Source: CBDHHC01 sp965263345 (lineage in GTDB: Bacteria; Pseudomonadota; Alphaproteobacteria; Rhizobiales; CBDHHC01). From it: DNA of 64,000 bases. Each line of letters begins with the position of its first letter. The stretch's first letter is position 1. This document shows positions 9,846-18,607 of this stretch, one piece after another. Both the position numbers and the translations under genes were made by a program. The notes beneath the pieces were generated by a model that had not been told where the DNA came from, made no database searches, and saw only the letters and a program-made list of their open reading frames with translations. The stretch is from assembly GCA_965263345.1 (NCBI GenBank), contig CBDHHC010000016.1:124001-188000 (forward strand), given 5' to 3'.

Positions 9846-10712
9846 TCATCTCATTGCATTCAGAAAACGCTTTAAACTTTTTTCATCATTTAGCAACCCT
9901 TGTGCAACAGAAACCTCATGCCACTTTCTATACCAGTGTTCAGCTTCAATCACATCTGCATCCGTATCAACAGAAGGTAAAACCTTCAAAAAATTTGGAT
10001 CATATAATTTTGCAAGTGTTAAAGAAATATTGGCAAAAGCAATACCATCTGCCTCACTTGAAACTTTAGACTGCTTCAGGAGAATTTCACGAGCAGCAAG
10101 AACCTCGCCCTTTTTCATAAAATTTCGAGCTTTAGCAATAGCATTTTCAGCCGCTTTATATTTCTTTTGTTGGGAGAGATCTATATCTTTCGATTGCAAC
10201 GAAACCTTTTGAGGTTTTTCTTCCTTGATCTTTTCGAGTGTTTTTTTAACCTCTGAAGTTTTTGGCACTGCTATAGTTACAATAGGCGTTGTCTCTTTAT
10301 CAGCTAAAAGTTCTGGTTTTGTGTCAGTTTTTTCAGGTAAAGAAGTAATCTTTTGCTCAACAGCCTCTAACTCTTTTTTTGTAGAAGCATAATCAACATT
10401 ATTATTTTTTGAGCCTGTGTTTGATACAAAATAATAAGCTCCAACAGCACAAGCTATAAAGAATAAACTTGCATAAACCAATAACCTTAGACTGGATGAT
10501 GAATGCATTTCAGAGCCTAGGTCCTTAGGGTTTTCCTTCTCTATAGCATCTTCATGACTAACCTCTAGCCCATCAGCATTATTCTTATGTGCTAAATGTT
10601 CATCCTGATCAGAAAGATTATGAGATTTCTTGTAAGGAACATTTAAAGACTGTATTTGCTGTAAAATGAGTTTGATTTCTTCAATTTCATTTTCTTTATT
10701 TTGTGTTGCCAT
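9846..10712 (-). CDS. Single-pass membrane protein of the dynamin locus
   Basis: A 288-residue protein with a cytoplasmic N-terminus, one membrane helix near residues 85-105, a charged Lys/Glu-rich linker, and a helical C-terminal domain (about 200-288) with TPR/Sel1-like character (AENAIAKARNFMKKGEVLAA, AEHWYRKWHEV). It sits immediately upstream of the small GTPase gene on the same strand, so they are probably co-transcribed. It may anchor or recruit the GTPase. The ATG at 10712 was preferred; an upstream start at 10760 would add a non-hydrophobic 16-residue extension. I do not recognise a named family. Confidence 0.65.
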   Translation of the reverse strand: MATQNKENEIEEIKLILQQIQSLNVPYKKSHNLSDQDEHLAHKNNADGLEVSHEDAIEKENPKDLGSEMHSSSSLRLLVYASLFFIACAVGAYYFVSNTGSKNNNVDYASTKKELEAVEQKITSLPEKTDTKPELLADKETTPIVTIAVPKTSEVKKTLEKIKEEKPQKVSLQSKDIDLSQQKKYKAAENAIAKARNFMKKGEVLAAREILLKQSKVSSEADGIAFANISLTLAKLYDPNFLKVLPSVDTDADVIEAEHWYRKWHEVSVAQGLLNDEKSLKRFLNAMR

Positions 10713-11049
10713 TGTGCTGAGCACCCTAATACTATTTCCCCAAACATTTTTTTTAAACAAAGATCTTTATCAAGATGTTCGTTCAAATGTATAAATCATA
10801 TGGTAAAAACGATTTTATATAGCCTTAACAACCACCCATAAATTCAATTGCAGGAAATTGAGTCATAGATTTGTCACAGTATATCTTAAATATAAAGAAG
10901 TTGAGACGAATTGAAAGCTATAATAATTAAAGTTCGAAAAAAACCTGCTAATTCAATGTAGTTAGGTTGGAAAGCTAAGATTTCTAATCTCAATAAAAAT
11001 GTAATATGTAAATGAGTAATTAATTTCTAAACTGCGGCTAAAGAAAACT

Positions 11050-13251
11050 ATGAATGAAAATATTCCTGCTGTATCACATTCCCAAAGTGAGACTGGCAAA
11101 AACATACCTGAAACGCCTCTATCACACGATCTATTAATTGGCGAAAAAATAGCTGAATTCATGTCTAAATTAAAGTCAACTGGAGAGACTATACTTGACC
11201 TGATTGAAAGCGCTTCTTTAAAATCCAATATTAATGATATACTCAAAGAATATATTCAAGAATATTCAAACCAAACATGTCGCATTGCTATAATAGGACA
11301 GATGAAATCAGGTAAAAGCACATTTATTAATGCTTTGGCCGGCCGCAAAAACTTTCTTCCCTCAGATGTAAACCCTTGGACAACTGTTGTTACTCGCCTG
11401 CATTTTGGAACACTTGACCAGGAACAGGAAACAGCAGAATTTTGTTTTTTTGACGAAAACGAATGGCAAAGGATCTCTGAAACTGGGGGAAAATTACGAG
11501 AATTAACACAAAGGTTCCTACCCGGTTTCCAAACAGAACGCATGAGCAGACAATTATCAGAAATGCGCTCAAGAGCACAAAGACGTTTAGGAGAAAATTT
11601 TCACCAATTGCTAGGTAAAGCACATGTTTTTGATCAGGTAAGTCCTGAAATTTTAAAACAATATGTCTGTGCAGGAGATTTCTGGGACCAGGAGAACTTA
11701 GATAATTGTGGTAATTTCTCAGATATTACTGAATCTGCTGATCTTTTTTTAAAAACCCATCCATTTGCACTGCCAGCAACAATAATTGATACACCTGGCA
11801 CAAATGATCCTTTTTTTGTAAGAGATGAAATTACATGCCAAAACCTAAATAATGCCGACATATTCATAATAATCCTGCATGCTCAACAAGCCCTCTCGAT
11901 GACTGACATCGGGTTACTTAAAATTTTGCAGGGCTTAAAGAAAGATCGAATAATAATTTTTATTAATAGAATTGATCAGCTGAATAATTATCGCGAAGAA
12001 ACACGAGATATTACAGAGCATACAAAATATATCCTGCAACAAGAGTTCCCAAATATAAATTTTCCCATAATTGTAGGAAGTGCATTATGGGGCCAGAAGG
12101 CTCTGGACGACTCTACAAATCTAGCAGATTTCAACATTGATGAGATTATCAGCCAACCATTAGGCTACCGTGAACGCACAGAACTATTTGAAAAATCTGG
12201 TATACCACAAGCTGCAGAAGCAATTTCTCAGCTTATGCTAATCGGTAATAAGCGTTACCCAATAAATAAGATTATTTCTAATTTAAAACTTGCAACACAA
12301 GCTATTCTTGCAATCTCGAAAAACCATATAAAACATCTGGCCCCTAAACTACAAAAATCAGCAGAACCCAGTCAGGAAGAAGCATCAGAAAACCCAAATC
12401 TTCATAAGCAAATATTACATTTAGAAGATCTCGTTGTGAAATGTAATGAATATTATGATCAATACACTCAGAAACTAGATGATCTCAAAAATTCGATTTT
12501 AGATTTCTTTGGCTCTTGTTTAAATAAGATCATCATGCAGTTTGCTTTCGAGGAAGGTCAGAAGCTAGCGAATGCAATGAATAATGGCCAAACAAAGAAA
12601 GTCTGGACGGTTGAAACACATCATATAAGAAGTCAGCTTGAAACTGAATTGTCCTTAATTAGTAAAGAAGCTGCAGAACAACTGACATTAATGCAAGAGA
12701 TAGAAATCTCTGAACTTAAAAGTATGTTGAAAAACACATCAGAAAAAATTGAAGATAACTTCCTTGTCTTCGAAAATACCATAGAAAAAGAACCAAGATT
12801 ATCAGCTCTTGCTATCAATGACACAGTAACATTGGACTTAGATCAGTCATGGTGGAAAGAATGGTGGTCAAAAAAACAAAAACAAAATAATTGGGCTCAG
12901 GAAATTGAAGACCTTATTAAACAGGACTTCTTCCCCATTGCCAATAAACTGGTTGAAGCTGTTAAAACAGAATTAGAGAATAATATCCAAGAGTCTATCC
13001 GAAATTATTACACAATGAACCAAACAGTCATCAATATCATTCAACAACATATTGAAGAATTGAAAGGGCAATACCATAATAATCAAGTTCTTGATAATGC
13101 TGATATAGGCCCCGTTGCAGCTAACAATGCGGATTTCCATCAAATTAAAAAAACTTTGAAAAAATCATTGGAAAATATTTCTAAAGCAGAAAAAATTATA
13201 GAATACCTAAAACAAATTGAGTCTGAATACACATCTTATACTTCAAAGTAA
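11050..13251 (+). CDS. Bacterial dynamin-like protein
   Basis: A 733-residue large GTPase. The G domain occupies about residues 70-330 with G1 GQMKSGKST, a G2 threonine in PWTTVVTRL, G3 DTPGTND and G4 NRID. The remaining 400 residues are predicted helical and coiled-coil, as in the stalk and membrane-binding paddle of bacterial dynamins (BDLP, DynA). Such proteins tubulate or fuse membranes; some help cells survive phage or membrane damage. It is divergent from the small GTPase and membrane protein genes across a 337-bp gap. A WWKEWWSKKQK stretch near residue 600 could touch lipid. The family is secure, the role inferred. Confidence 0.9.
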   Translation: MNENIPAVSHSQSETGKNIPETPLSHDLLIGEKIAEFMSKLKSTGETILDLIESASLKSNINDILKEYIQEYSNQTCRIAIIGQMKSGKSTFINALAGRKNFLPSDVNPWTTVVTRLHFGTLDQEQETAEFCFFDENEWQRISETGGKLRELTQRFLPGFQTERMSRQLSEMRSRAQRRLGENFHQLLGKAHVFDQVSPEILKQYVCAGDFWDQENLDNCGNFSDITESADLFLKTHPFALPATIIDTPGTNDPFFVRDEITCQNLNNADIFIIILHAQQALSMTDIGLLKILQGLKKDRIIIFINRIDQLNNYREETRDITEHTKYILQQEFPNINFPIIVGSALWGQKALDDSTNLADFNIDEIISQPLGYRERTELFEKSGIPQAAEAISQLMLIGNKRYPINKIISNLKLATQAILAISKNHIKHLAPKLQKSAEPSQEEASENPNLHKQILHLEDLVVKCNEYYDQYTQKLDDLKNSILDFFGSCLNKIIMQFAFEEGQKLANAMNNGQTKKVWTVETHHIRSQLETELSLISKEAAEQLTLMQEIEISELKSMLKNTSEKIEDNFLVFENTIEKEPRLSALAINDTVTLDLDQSWWKEWWSKKQKQNNWAQEIEDLIKQDFFPIANKLVEAVKTELENNIQESIRNYYTMNQTVINIIQQHIEELKGQYHNNQVLDNADIGPVAANNADFHQIKKTLKKSLENISKAEKIIEYLKQIESEYTSYTSK

Positions 13252-13642
13252 GATAGATATACTCAGTTATACAATATCTGTTATAACATTAGACTTTATC
13301 TCTTCTCTCTCTTGCAACTTTATGTAATTTATGAGTATATCATGCATATAGGAACATGAGACGTTCAAAACTGGTGAAATCTATAGTAAAACATCACTTA
13401 TATGTTTGTATTACAAACTAAAAAACAATTTTGCTTTTTGGTATGATATGCAAAAATATAAAAATATCAGAAAATGATGTGAATAAATGAGAAACGATTT
13501 TATAAATGATTTTTGGAAAAAAATATCAATTTATGAGAATAAATGAAGATAAATCAGGAATTTGTATTATATTTTATTGACCTAAACTCAGGCTAAGTTT
13601 AGCATTATTCTACTCCGTCTTAGGAGGAGGGAGAAAAATTAC
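13252..13642. other. Intergenic region upstream of ihfA
   Basis: Strongly AT-rich 390 bp with no supportable ORF. In many alphaproteobacteria fabH lies just upstream of ihfA; here it is absent and ihfA must have its own promoter in this gap. A strong GGAGGAGGGAG ribosome binding region ends the gap. Confidence 0.4.
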
Positions 13643-13960
13643 ATGGCCGGAAAAACATTAACTAGAGCCGATCTAGCAGAAGCAATTGTACAAAAGGTGG
13701 GGTTACCTCGCAATGAGTCTGCTGAATTGGTAGAGCTAGTATTAAAAGAGATTACCTCAAGCCTTGAGAAAGGTGACCAGGTAAAACTATCCTCTTTTGG
13801 ATCATTTGGTATTCGTGAGAAATCTGAACGAGTTGGACGCAACCCCAAAACTGGGGAAGAGGTTCCAATCACGTCCCGACGTGTTCTAGTCTTCAGAGCG
13901 AGTAACATAATGAAGAAGAGGATAAATGGTGCGTTGGCGAGACGAAAGGCTGCTGAATAG
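13643..13960 (+). CDS. ihfA: Integration host factor subunit alpha
   Basis: A 105-residue DNA-bending protein of the HU/IHF family. It shows the alpha-subunit start (TLTRADLAEAI), the conserved SSFGSFG turn and the beta-arm GRNPKTGEEVPI, whose proline intercalates into DNA. It acts as a heterodimer with IhfB in recombination, replication and transcription. A near-perfect ribosome binding site (GGAGGAGGGAG) sits in front of the ATG. It is followed closely by a MerR gene, the usual alphaproteobacterial order. Confidence 0.96.
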   Translation: MAGKTLTRADLAEAIVQKVGLPRNESAELVELVLKEITSSLEKGDQVKLSSFGSFGIREKSERVGRNPKTGEEVPITSRRVLVFRASNIMKKRINGALARRKAAE

Positions 13961-14028
13961 CTTTCGATCGTGAACCAAATTTTGATGCGGTCCAGACTTA
14001 AACGTTTGGAAATTTGGGGAGACGATAT

Positions 14029-14529
14029 ATGCAGAAAATATCTGAAGCATTTCGTAACATAAGTGAGGTTGCAGACGAATTGGATGTGCCCAAACATGTG
14101 TTGCGTTTTTGGGAAGCAAAATTTGTACAACTCAAGCCTATGAAACGAGGTGGAGGCCGTCGTTACTATAGGCCGGAAGATGTATTGCTTCTTAAGGGTA
14201 TAAGACAACTATTATACTCAGATGGGTACACGATAAGGGGTGTACAAAAGCTTTTGCGCGAACAAGGGGTGGATTATGTAAAATCATGTTCACCAACTGA
14301 TGAGCAAGAAACATCACAAAATGAAAAGAGTCAGCAAAACAAAGGCATTAAGCACGAACCAGGAAAGGTTGTTTCTCTTAAAGATAAAAGAGATCAGTCT
14401 ATAGGAAGTGCGACAGAAGACAAGTCATCAAGCCTATCATCGGAAAACAATGATCAGCGTGAAACATTGCTCAGTGCCTTGAACGAACTCGAAAACTGTA
14501 AGAAAATTCTTCATAGCAGTAGAAATTAA
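14029..14529 (+). CDS. MerR-family transcriptional regulator
   Basis: A 166-residue regulator. The winged helix at residues about 8-75 contains ISEVADELDVPKHVLRFWE and the RRYYRPEDV wing typical of MerR proteins. The C-terminal half is hydrophilic and probably disordered, with a short helix at the end, and has no cysteine cluster for metal sensing. It lies 68 bp behind ihfA and is probably co-transcribed. The ATG at 14029 is chosen because GGGGAGA precedes it; a TTG start 15 bases upstream would bury that site. This conserved ihfA partner has no established ligand. Confidence 0.9.
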   Translation: MQKISEAFRNISEVADELDVPKHVLRFWEAKFVQLKPMKRGGGRRYYRPEDVLLLKGIRQLLYSDGYTIRGVQKLLREQGVDYVKSCSPTDEQETSQNEKSQQNKGIKHEPGKVVSLKDKRDQSIGSATEDKSSSLSSENNDQRETLLSALNELENCKKILHSSRN

Positions 14530-14556
14530 TACTATTTTACGACAAAAAAACTGCTG

Positions 14557-14580
14557 GAGCGACTAAGATTTTAGTTGCTC
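14557..14580 (+). terminator. Hairpin after merR
   Basis: A 10-bp stem (14557-14566 with 14571-14580, one G-T pair) with a 4-base loop lies 28 bp behind the merR stop. No long T-run follows, so it may be a weak terminator or a 3'-end stabiliser. Confidence 0.55.
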
Positions 14581-14960
14581 TAGCGATATTTGACGAAGAC
14601 GAACCCACTATTCCATATATGAAACAGTAAGCTTCACTATCCCTCAGTAAAATCTCAACACCCTACTCACTTCTATTTTCAAGGGCGGATTATCGCTCAT
14701 ACCCCTGTTTTTTATGACAAAAAAAAGGTTAAAAAGAAAATTCTTACTCTCCTAATACCTTGTGTTGGCGAATTTACACCATTAAAAATAATGCCTTAGC
14801 GAAATTTTGCCATAAAATACTTGAAAGATACATGCATAACTTGATAAAGATTATAACGACTAAAAGATCACATAAGTCCACTAAGAGACCAAATAGATAA
14901 TTCTTCTAACCAGAGAGGAATTTAAGTCAAAATATTAGAACGTACTTGAGGGAGTATTTC
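14581..14960. other. Intergenic region before TAXI gene
   Basis: About 380 bp without a supportable gene. It should hold the TAXI gene promoter. Positions 14800-14816 hold 17 bases that recur at 20183-20199; I could not attach meaning to this. Confidence 0.35.
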
Positions 14961-16157
14961 ATGTATCAGTGTATTACGGCAAAGCGTAAGTGCGTTTTTG
15001 TAAGCTTTCTTATTGCTTTATATAGTTTTTCGACATCCCAAGCGATATCCCAAACACAACCTTCTAAAAACACCTCACGCTACCAACAAGCCAAACAGTT
15101 AGCCAATAAACACTCTGTATCCGTAATTGGTGGGGGTATTTCAGGAACATACATACGTTTCGCCACTGATATGGCAAATGTTTTAAATAGTAAAGACGAA
15201 AATGGTTTAAGGATTATACCTATCGTTGGCTTAGGCGGCGGTCAAAATATGAAGGATATATTGTTTCTCAAAGGGATTGATATGGGTGTTGTCCAATCAG
15301 AACATTTAGCATACCTAAAGAAACAAGATCCCCAACTATATAATAACATTCAAGACCGTGTTCGCTACATTACAAAGCTTTACAACTCTGAATGGCATCT
15401 ATTAGCAAATAAAAACATCAAAAGCTTGGAAGATTTACGTGGGAAAACAGTCAACCTATGGAAACCTGTGAGCGCAACAGGAATTGGTGGCAGAACAATA
15501 TTTGATATCATTGGCCTTGATGTAAATGTCGTTTATATAGACACCCAGTCTGCTCTTGAGAAATTGAAAAACGGTGAGATCGCTGCAACCTCATTATTAG
15601 CAGGTGCCCCAGTGAAAGGTTTCGCCAATGTAGGTACAAATCACAATTTTCACTTTATTCCTGTTGATCTACAGAAATATGGTGTATTACTTGATACGTT
15701 CTTACCTGCAAAACTCAGTGCGAAAGATTACCCCCAAATTATCCCTGAAGGCCAAGAAATTCAAACAGTTGCAAGCAGTGCGCTATTGGCAGTTTATAAC
15801 TGGCCAAGTGAGACATTCAGGTATAAAAAACTAACGACTTTTGTGGACCAGCTTTTTGATAATATTGACAAATTTAAAAAAGCCCCACGTCATCCAAAAT
15901 GGAAAAGTATTAATTTAGGGGCTACTGTTCCCGGATGGAAAAGATTTAAACCTGCTGAAATTTATTTACAGAGATTTAAACCAGAAAAAGTATACTCTAA
16001 GAAAAAAACGAGAAAAACGCAGACCTCATCACTGCAAAACGATTTCCAAAAGTTTTTAAAGAACAACTCATCAAGTATCAACTGGTCTGAATTAACAGAT
16101 GAGAAAAGAAAAGAAATTTTTGAACAATTCTTAGTCTGGATGAAAAAAACACAATAA
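14961..16157 (+). CDS. TAXI-family TRAP transporter solute-binding protein
   Basis: A 398-residue exported binding protein. A signal peptide (about residues 1-32, ending SQAISQ) precedes a TAXI domain with VIGGGISGTYIRFATDMANVLN, the GLGGGQNMKDILFLKGIDMGVVQSE-like region (given here only in part) and later DLRGKTVN. These proteins bind small acids and pass them to a TRAP permease. No permease genes lie nearby, so this is an orphan subunit. The Lys-rich C-terminal tail of about 60 residues is longer than usual. The start at 14961 is supported by GAGGGAG just upstream. Confidence 0.87.
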   Translation: MYQCITAKRKCVFVSFLIALYSFSTSQAISQTQPSKNTSRYQQAKQLANKHSVSVIGGGISGTYIRFATDMANVLNSKDENGLRIIPIVGLGGGQNMKDILFLKGIDMGVVQSEHLAYLKKQDPQLYNNIQDRVRYITKLYNSEWHLLANKNIKSLEDLRGKTVNLWKPVSATGIGGRTIFDIIGLDVNVVYIDTQSALEKLKNGEIAATSLLAGAPVKGFANVGTNHNFHFIPVDLQKYGVLLDTFLPAKLSAKDYPQIIPEGQEIQTVASSALLAVYNWPSETFRYKKLTTFVDQLFDNIDKFKKAPRHPKWKSINLGATVPGWKRFKPAEIYLQRFKPEKVYSKKKTRKTQTSSLQNDFQKFLKNNSSSINWSELTDEKRKEIFEQFLVWMKKTQ

Positions 16158-16169
16158 ACATCAAAAGTT

Positions 16170-16203
16170 AGCCTGTGTTGACACGCTCCAATAAACACAG
16201 GCT
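16170..16203 (+). terminator. Hairpin after TAXI gene
   Basis: A perfect 10-bp inverted repeat (16170-16179 with 16194-16203) with a 14-base loop lies just behind the TAXI stop. There is no T-run after it, so a Rho-independent role is only moderately supported. Confidence 0.5.
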
Positions 16204-16332
16204 GACACCCATAATTTGTAAAACAAAAAATAAAACCAGCCATTAATTCTTACAAATCTAAAAAAACCCTATTGATAACAAATTCATGACACGTTAGATA
16301 TATCGGATTGTTCAATACAATTTCCTAACATT

Positions 16333-16410
16333 CGGAGCGTGGCGCAGCCCGGTTAGCGCACTGGTCTGGGGGACCAGGGGTCGGAGGTTCAAATCCTCTC
16401 GCTCCGACCA
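16333..16410 (+). tRNA. tRNA-Pro (anticodon GGG)
   Basis: A complete 78-base tRNA including an encoded CCA end. The acceptor stem pairs CGGAGCG with CGCTCCG, the anticodon stem pairs CTGGT with ACCAG around the loop CTGGGGG (GGG at 16368-16370, reading CCC), and the T arm contains GGTTCAAAT. Its 3' half is the integration site of the following genomic island, whose integration restores a full tRNA. Confidence 0.97.
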
Positions 16411-16411
16411 T
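16366..16411 (+). repeat. attL: 46-bp direct repeat inside tRNA-Pro
   Basis: This segment, from the anticodon loop to one base past CCA, recurs exactly at 24655-24700. The copy inside the intact tRNA beside the integrase marks the left junction of the island. Tyrosine integrases commonly use tRNA 3' halves as crossover sites. Confidence 0.92.
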
Positions 16412-16500
16412 ATAAATCAATAAGTTAGCTAATTTCATCCCTCACCAATTTGTCACTTTTTTCTATTCATTTGTCACTTTTGTATCTTATTTGTTCTTTT

Positions 16501-17535
16501 TTAAAGTTTAATTTTATTGATCCAGCTTTGCTCAAACCGACTAATCGCAGAATTTGCGAGAGGTTTTGTTCTCGATATGTAGGTATCAAGAATTTTCTCA
16601 ACAGCCTCTAACGAATGTCCTGTTATGGAAGCAATTTGGATTGAAGTCGCCCCATTCTCTGAAAGAACAGTCATTGCCGTTCCACGTAAGTCATGAAAGG
16701 TAAGGTCTTTAATACCAGAAGCTTTTTTGGTCCTTGTCCAAGCACTTTTAAAAGCAGCTTCTGTCCAGGGATGTCCTTTTGTATTTGTTAGAACCGTGAT
16801 GGCTTTTTTTCCCATATTGTCTAGAATTGACTTCAATGTCGACGTGACAGGAATATAAACCTTCGCATTTGTTTTTCTTTGAATGATGTTGATGTGTGTC
16901 CCATCATAGGCTGTCCAAGTCATCGCAATTAAATCACCTCGACGCTGCCCTGTATGGAGAGCTAAAATAATAGCCAACTTCATCTCATCGCTCGCAACTT
17001 TTAGGACTTTTTCAACATCGTTATGTAACCAAATTCTGTCACGGCGGCTATTGCTTTTGTAAAGCCTTTTAGGTCTCGTCAAATGGTTATGATTGAGCAG
17101 ACCAAGATCAATGCCATAATTAACCAGACGGCGAAAAGTTGAAAAAACATAATCTGCCTGTCTCTTCGATTTTTTGCCCACTTGATCACGCCACTCTAAA
17201 AGGTCCTTTCTTATGCGTCGATCTTCAAGAACGGCAAGCTCCACCTCTCCCCATTTTTCACCAATGATGTTAAAATGGTTATGATAATCTTGTTGCGTTA
17301 CAATCGCTAAAGATTCAAATTCTAGTGATTTTTTAAAGTGGTAAATAAGGCCATGAACAGTGTTTTCATTTATCTCGATTTCTTTACTCGCATTTACATA
17401 GTTTTCAAGAAATTCTGATGACCCAAATTCTCCCTCGATACGCTTTCCTGTTCGACGATGATAATAATAAACCACTTGAGTACCATCTTTTTTAACGTGT
17501 TTGCGAATTTTGATATGTTTAAGCCTCGTGAGCAT
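16501..17535 (-). CDS. Tyrosine-recombinase integrase of island 1
   Basis: A 344-residue phage-type integrase. The N-terminal SAM-like core-binding domain spans about residues 60-160. The catalytic domain shows Arg in TGQRRGDL, His-Arg in HDLRGTA, His in TGHS and the nucleophile Tyr in DTYISR. It should catalyse insertion and excision at the tRNA-Pro. It reads toward the tRNA, with its stop 90 bp from it, a standard layout. The start at 17535 overlaps the end of the excisionase-like gene by 17 bp, suggesting translational coupling. A longer frame to 17610 lies fully inside that gene and is less likely. Confidence 0.93.
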   Translation of the reverse strand: MLTRLKHIKIRKHVKKDGTQVVYYYHRRTGKRIEGEFGSSEFLENYVNASKEIEINENTVHGLIYHFKKSLEFESLAIVTQQDYHNHFNIIGEKWGEVELAVLEDRRIRKDLLEWRDQVGKKSKRQADYVFSTFRRLVNYGIDLGLLNHNHLTRPKRLYKSNSRRDRIWLHNDVEKVLKVASDEMKLAIILALHTGQRRGDLIAMTWTAYDGTHINIIQRKTNAKVYIPVTSTLKSILDNMGKKAITVLTNTKGHPWTEAAFKSAWTRTKKASGIKDLTFHDLRGTAMTVLSENGATSIQIASITGHSLEAVEKILDTYISRTKPLANSAISRFEQSWINKIKL

Positions 17536-17749
17536 CTGTTTGCGCCTTCCATTCTTCATATGGATCTTTAGGTGCATTTTGATGGATGCCGGAGAGTTTG
17601 TCGAGGGCATGATCTAATGCCTTCTTGTCATAACGTTTTGTTCCAGGCCATGGACCTGGAATTAATCCCTCTCTTACCCAAAGACGAAAACAGGAAACTT
17701 TGATACCACAATAGTCAGCGGCTTCTTTGATACTTAAACCTCGTTTCAT
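17519..17749 (-). CDS. Excisionase / AlpA-like DNA-binding protein
   Basis: A 76-residue protein with an N-terminal winged helix-turn-helix (LSIKEAADYCGIKVSCFRLW) of the MerR/excisionase type. It lies immediately upstream of and overlaps the integrase gene, so it probably controls the direction of recombination. The small size and context fit a recombination directionality factor. Confidence 0.8.
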   Translation of the reverse strand: MKRGLSIKEAADYCGIKVSCFRLWVREGLIPGPWPGTKRYDKKALDHALDKLSGIHQNAPKDPYEEWKAQTDAHEA

Positions 17750-18293
17750 AAGTTAACATCAATCCAATATTCGCCTTTAGGAAAACTTATGAAGAGTATG
17801 ATTGAATTTGATGAGATTAGGAATAGGCTTTATCGGGTTGAATTATGAAGTTTCAGGATGTTTTTGTTATTTCTCAAAGTTATTATTCAACGTTTGCAAC
17901 ATTTGTAAAGGGATGCATTACTAACAGCATGATATAGATTATAACTTCAATTCTTGGTAAAATCTCATAAAAGAAACTATCAGCTGTGAAATGTAACTGT
18001 AATATTACTTAAAACAAAGTTAGGTTACATCTAGAGTGACGTCACAACATATTGAAATTGTTACGTTATGCGGAATTGCAACCGTGTAACCGATGTAACC
18101 TTATTTTTCCTACACTGATAAATAGAATAGACTATTCAAAATCCTTTTATAAATTGCTCTGTGTTAAAAATAATCGGTTACAAGGGTTACACGGTTACAA
18201 TACTCTAGATTATTGTAATCACTATATTCTTTCATCACCGATAAATTCTAACAAAAGTGATCTTTAGAATCCTTCGGTTACAATCTTTTTAGT
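17750..18293. other. Island 1 control region with GGTTAC boxes
   Basis: About 540 bp without a supportable gene. It carries seven GGTTAC boxes, described separately, and a perfect 10-bp palindrome, GTGACGTCAC, at 18036-18045. The ORF at 18052-18267 runs through the boxes, has no ribosome binding site and is not accepted. The region probably controls excision, replication or int/xis expression. Confidence 0.45.
18023..18281. repeat. Array of seven GGTTAC boxes (iteron-like)
   Basis: GGTTAC occurs on the plus strand at 18023, 18176, 18185, 18193 and 18276 and on the minus strand at 18086-18091 and 18095-18100. The clusters 18078-18100 and 18176-18198 form an imperfect inverted repeat of about 21 bp. 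Such arrays usually bind an initiator or a recombination accessory protein. Confidence 0.7.
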
Positions 18294-18423
18294 TTTTCCG
18301 CAGAAAAAATTTTAAATCTCCGAAATGCCAGGGAAGAAAGCCTTAGTTGTTATTTGCTTTTCGATGGGAGTAATTACTTTAAAAACAGCCGTTTCTTTTT
18401 TATATTTAAGGACGGGTAAGTGC
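18294..18423 (+). repeat. Repeat A, copy 1 (130 bp)
   Basis: This segment matches 25264-25393 without gaps, with about 13 mismatches by eye (roughly 90% identity), in the same orientation. It marks the boundary between the recombination module and the cargo in both islands. No gene is apparent inside it. Confidence 0.85.
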
Positions 18424-18607
18424 CAGGAGGCGACATCTAAGCCTGATTTCTTTCTACTATTTTGAAGAAGAATTAGTAGTAAAATGAAGAAGGTATATCT
18501 TTGATAATTTAAGAAGCTATACTGCCCCCATCATTATTGAGAAGGAGTTTTTTTACAAAAATAAACAACCTTCTTCACGTTCGTAAATAGAAATCGAAGT
18601 TATATAG

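Noticed and set aside
14800..14816. 17-base match to 20183-20199 (CGAAATTTTGCCATAAA)
   Set aside because: Two isolated short AT-rich matches with different surroundings; probably chance or a common local motif.
18052..18267. 71-residue frame in island 1
   Set aside because: It runs through the GGTTAC box array and has no ribosome binding site or protein-like conservation.
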